Shown one piece after another: positions 30,258-32,810 of a stretch of 32,810 bases of DNA. Both the position numbers and the translations under genes were made by a program. Positions within the stretch are counted from its first letter, which is position 1. Each line of letters begins with the position of its first letter. A model generated the notes under the pieces. That model saw only the letters and a program-made list of their open reading frames with translations. It did no database searches and was not told the origin of the DNA. Source of the DNA: JBDTMT01 sp033764095 (GTDB taxonomy: Bacteria; Desulfobacterota; Binatia; HRBIN30; CADEER01); contig JANRJF010000323.1 of assembly GCA_033764095.1 (NCBI GenBank), positions 1 through 32,810 on the forward strand. Reading direction: 5' to 3'.

Positions 30258-30311
30258 GCCGCGCCGGACGGCGCGACGCCCCTCCTCTAGCGGATCGAAT
30301 CGGGCGGGCAA

Positions 30312-30350
30312 GATGGTGGCTTGTCCGCGTCGCCCGCGTTTGCCACCATC
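30312..30350. repeat. 9-bp inverted repeat upstream of the TerB-like gene
   Basis: GATGGTGGC (30312-30320) and GCCACCATC (30342-30350) are exact reverse complements around a 21-base spacer, ending 17 bases before the next start codon. It could be an operator or a leader hairpin, and chance is possible. Confidence 0.35.
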
Positions 30351-30367
30351 GCCGGTCGGAGGATCGC

Positions 30368-30934
30368 ATGTCGGACGAGCTATTCGAGGACCGCCGCAAG
30401 TCGCTGGAAGAGCAGTTTTTCGCCAAGGAGAACGAGCGCCTGCGGCAGAAGCTGAAAGCCACCTTCGAGAAGAAGGCGACGCGCGAGAGCCTCCAGGCCG
30501 CCACCGGGATCACTGATGAGCGCGTGCTCGAGGTGTTGCTGGCGATGAACGTCAGCCACCAGACGCTGGCCGCTTTTGCCCTCTTCCCGCTGGTCGCGGT
30601 CGCCTGGGCGGACGGCCACCTGGACGAGAGCGAGAGCACCGCGCTGCTGGCCGCGGCGGAAAAGGACGGCCTGCTGCCCGGCACGCCGGGCCGCATCGTG
30701 CTCGAGGAATGGCTGAGCCACGCCCCGGGCGAGCCCGGCCGCGCCGCCTGGCACGCCTACGTTCGCGAGCTCAACCGCAAGCTCAACCGCCCCGAGCGCG
30801 ACAAGGTGCGCGACGAGCTGCTGCGCCGCGCCCGCTCCGTCGCCGAGGCGAGCGGCGGCATTCTCGGCCTCGGCAAGGTGTCGTCGAACGAGCAGAAGGT
30901 GCTCGACGAGATCGCCCAGGCGTTCGCCGATTGA
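30368..30934 (+). CDS. TerB-like helical protein, unknown function
   Basis: This 188-residue all-helical soluble protein has no signal peptide. The N-terminal charged segment (SDELFEDRRKSLEEQFFAKE, then NERLRQKLKATFEKK) looks coiled-coil. The middle part, FALFPLVAVAWADGHLDESE followed by EKDGLL, matches the acidic TerB/DjlA metal-binding-like pattern (VAWADG.ld..E). TerB-fold proteins occur in tellurite resistance and stress loci, but no ter gene is nearby. GGAGG is 6 bases before ATG 30368. It is divergent from the SMR gene, and a REP-like hairpin follows its stop. Confidence 0.65.
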   Translation: MSDELFEDRRKSLEEQFFAKENERLRQKLKATFEKKATRESLQAATGITDERVLEVLLAMNVSHQTLAAFALFPLVAVAWADGHLDESESTALLAAAEKDGLLPGTPGRIVLEEWLSHAPGEPGRAAWHAYVRELNRKLNRPERDKVRDELLRRARSVAEASGGILGLGKVSSNEQKVLDEIAQAFAD

Positions 30935-30946
30935 GCCCCCTCCCAA

Positions 30947-30972
30947 CCCTCCCCCGCCAACGCTGGGGAGGG
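30947..30972. terminator. REP-like hairpin, copy 1, between convergent genes
   Basis: The left arm CCCTCCCCCGC, loop CAAC and right arm GCTGGGGAGGG form an 11-bp stem with one mismatch, 12 bp after the TerB-like stop. The same left arm and geometry recur at 32093-32118. Its position between converging genes suggests a bidirectional terminator, with no T tract. The rest of 30935-31057 holds no gene. Confidence 0.5.
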
Positions 30973-31057
30973 AGCTCTCGCTCCACGAAGCGGGAAGGGA
31001 CCTCCGCTTTCTTTACCCGCGCAGCGGGGCAAGGCCAGGATGGGGGCCTTGCTGATC

Positions 31058-32023
31058 CTACGGGATCATCACCACCCGCCCGAACGCCGCGCGGCTCTCG
31101 GCGCGGGCGTGCGCGGCGGCGGCCTCGGCGAGCGGGAAGGTGCGGTCGATGATGACCTGCAGGGCGCCGCTCGCCAGGTCGCGCAGGATGTCGTCGAGCA
31201 TGGCGCGCACGCGCGCGGTGTGGAAGGCCAGCTCGGCGCCGAGGAAGACGCCGGTCAGCGTGCGGTTGCCGCCCATCAGCGGCTGCGGGTCGATGCGCAG
31301 GTCGCCGCGGCTGGAGTTGCCGACGGTGATGGCGCGGCCACGGTAGGCGAGGCAGAGCAGGCTGCGCTGCAGCGTGTCGCCACCGACCGCGTCGACCACC
31401 AGGTTCACGCCCGAACCGCCGGTGAGCTCGCTCACCGCCTGGACGAAGTCGACGTCGCGGTAGGCGATGCCGTGGTCGACGCCGAGCGCCTGCAGGCGCT
31501 CGAGCTTGGCGGTGCTGGCGGTGGCGAAGACGGTGGCGCCGGCGCGCTTGGCGAGTTGCACGCATGCCAGCCCGACACCGCTGGCCCCCGCCTGGATGAG
31601 CACCGTCTCGCCCTTCTGCAGGTGGCCGAACTCGAACAGGCAGTCGTGTGCGGTGCCCCACGGCACCGGCACGCAGGCGGCGTGCTCCAATGACAGCCCG
31701 TCGGGCACCAGCCAGGTCTGCGCCGCCGCCACCGACGCCAGCTCGGCGTGCGACCCGTAGAACATCAGCGCCGTGACGCGGTCGCCGATCTTGCGGTCGC
31801 TGACCCCCTCGCCGACCTCGCGCACGATGCCGGCGCAGTTGTAGCCGACGATGTGCGGCCGCGACGCCATCGCGCCGCCGTTGCGGTTGCCCAGATCGCC
31901 GCCCTCGATACCGATCGCCTTGACCTCGATCAGCACCCCACCCGGCCCGCAGACCGGGTCGGGAACGTCTTCGTAGCGCAGCACGCTCGGCGCACCGGTT
32001 TCGTAGTAGACGGCTGCCTTCAT
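31058..32023 (-). CDS. Zinc-independent quinone oxidoreductase-like MDR enzyme
   Basis: The 321-residue medium-chain reductase starts MKAAVYYETGAPSVLRYEDV. It has the GroES-like catalytic domain (PHIVGYNCAGIVREVGEGVS), with no catalytic or structural zinc Cys cluster. The Rossmann domain has IQAGASGVGLACVQLAKRAG and the NADP-type loop VFATASTAKLERLQALGVDH. This is the QOR/zeta-crystallin group, which reduces quinones or activated double bonds with NAD(P)H; the substrate is unknown. AGGAGG precedes ATG 32023 by about 5 bases. It is divergent from the aldehyde dehydrogenase gene. Confidence 0.93.
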   Translation of the reverse strand: MKAAVYYETGAPSVLRYEDVPDPVCGPGGVLIEVKAIGIEGGDLGNRNGGAMASRPHIVGYNCAGIVREVGEGVSDRKIGDRVTALMFYGSHAELASVAAAQTWLVPDGLSLEHAACVPVPWGTAHDCLFEFGHLQKGETVLIQAGASGVGLACVQLAKRAGATVFATASTAKLERLQALGVDHGIAYRDVDFVQAVSELTGGSGVNLVVDAVGGDTLQRSLLCLAYRGRAITVGNSSRGDLRIDPQPLMGGNRTLTGVFLGAELAFHTARVRAMLDDILRDLASGALQVIIDRTFPLAEAAAAHARAESRAAFGRVVMIP

Positions 32024-32092
32024 CACGTCCTCCTGCGAGTTGCGCTTCTCGCACATCAGGCGGAGCCGATGCGAGCCGTGCCCCCACCCTGA

Positions 32093-32118
32093 CCCTCCCC
32101 CGCTCGCGCGGGCGAGGG
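32093..32118. repeat. REP-like hairpin, copy 2
   Basis: The left arm CCCTCCCCCGC, loop TCGC and right arm GCGGGCGAGGG form an 11-bp stem with one mismatch, with the same left arm as copy 1 at 30947. It lies between the divergent oxidoreductase and aldehyde dehydrogenase genes. The two copies bracket the oxidoreductase gene. Confidence 0.55.
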
Positions 32119-32187
32119 AAGAGCTTGACCCGGCGCCGCGGGGGGGCGATCTAGCTGGGAGCACCCCACCATCAAAGGAGTCTCGCC

Positions 32188-32810
<623 letters not shown>

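Noticed and set aside
30217..30300. Guanidine-I (ykkC) or guanidine-II (mini-ykkC) riboswitch
   Set aside because: The two-hairpin ACGR pattern and the long ykkC core are absent. The guanidine-III pseudoknot sequence is present instead.

Overview
This is a gene-dense, very GC-rich bacterial window with 27 protein-coding genes that I can support. Two of them are cut by the window ends. I see no rRNA, tRNA, CRISPR array, phage or transposase gene. The gene content suggests an uncultured soil or sediment lineage of the Candidatus Binatota (Desulfobacterota_B) type. The main reasons are secreted proteins ending in paired GDCDGDG-type calcium loops, a recurrent Cys-containing beta module on secreted proteins, a DUF3604/PpiC/HupE cluster, DUF1330-like and DUF6506 proteins, and a haloalkane dehalogenase. 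The taxonomy is an inference from gene content, not from a marker gene.

Layout. 1-4060: a sulfatase tail at a poor-quality contig end, a TetR regulator, a membrane-anchored metallo-beta-lactamase-fold hydrolase, a DUF1330 protein, a small membrane protein and a haloalkane dehalogenase. Two divergent promoter regions here share one unusual AT-rich motif, so this may be a TetR regulon. 4061-10132: a tight forward cluster of a membrane-tethered DUF1330-like protein, a secreted DUF3604 PHP-like protein, a parvulin-type prolyl isomerase, a HupE/UreJ membrane protein and a GST-fold protein. 10225-12437: a secreted protein of unknown function, a small membrane protein and a YCII/DGPF protein.

12550-16921 (reverse): a translationally coupled catabolic operon of an enolase-superfamily enzyme, a YtcJ-type amidohydrolase and an unusual DUF2817-GNAT fusion. 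17068-21819 (forward): a secreted subtilase with a calcium-loop tail, a GFA-family protein with a DUF6506 protein, and a secreted EEP-fold hydrolase. 21991-29784 (reverse): an RND tripartite efflux operon (adaptor, permease, NodT-type outer-membrane factor) followed by a beta-propeller lipoprotein and a K+-channel-like protein. Just upstream is an SMR (SugE/Gdx) exporter whose leader is a near-exact guanidine-III riboswitch. 30368-32810: a TerB-like protein, a quinone oxidoreductase-like enzyme and the start of an aldehyde dehydrogenase gene.

The most striking items are four. (1) A guanidine-III riboswitch lies directly in front of a guanidinium-type SMR exporter. (2) A pair of 40-bp inverted arms made of degenerate AT-rich 7-mers sits inside the NodT lipoprotein gene; one arm encodes its lysine-rich segment and the other its hydrophobic signal-peptide core. 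(3) A DUF2817-GNAT gene fusion. (4) Several different AT-rich or palindromic small repeats lie between genes of this GC-rich genome.
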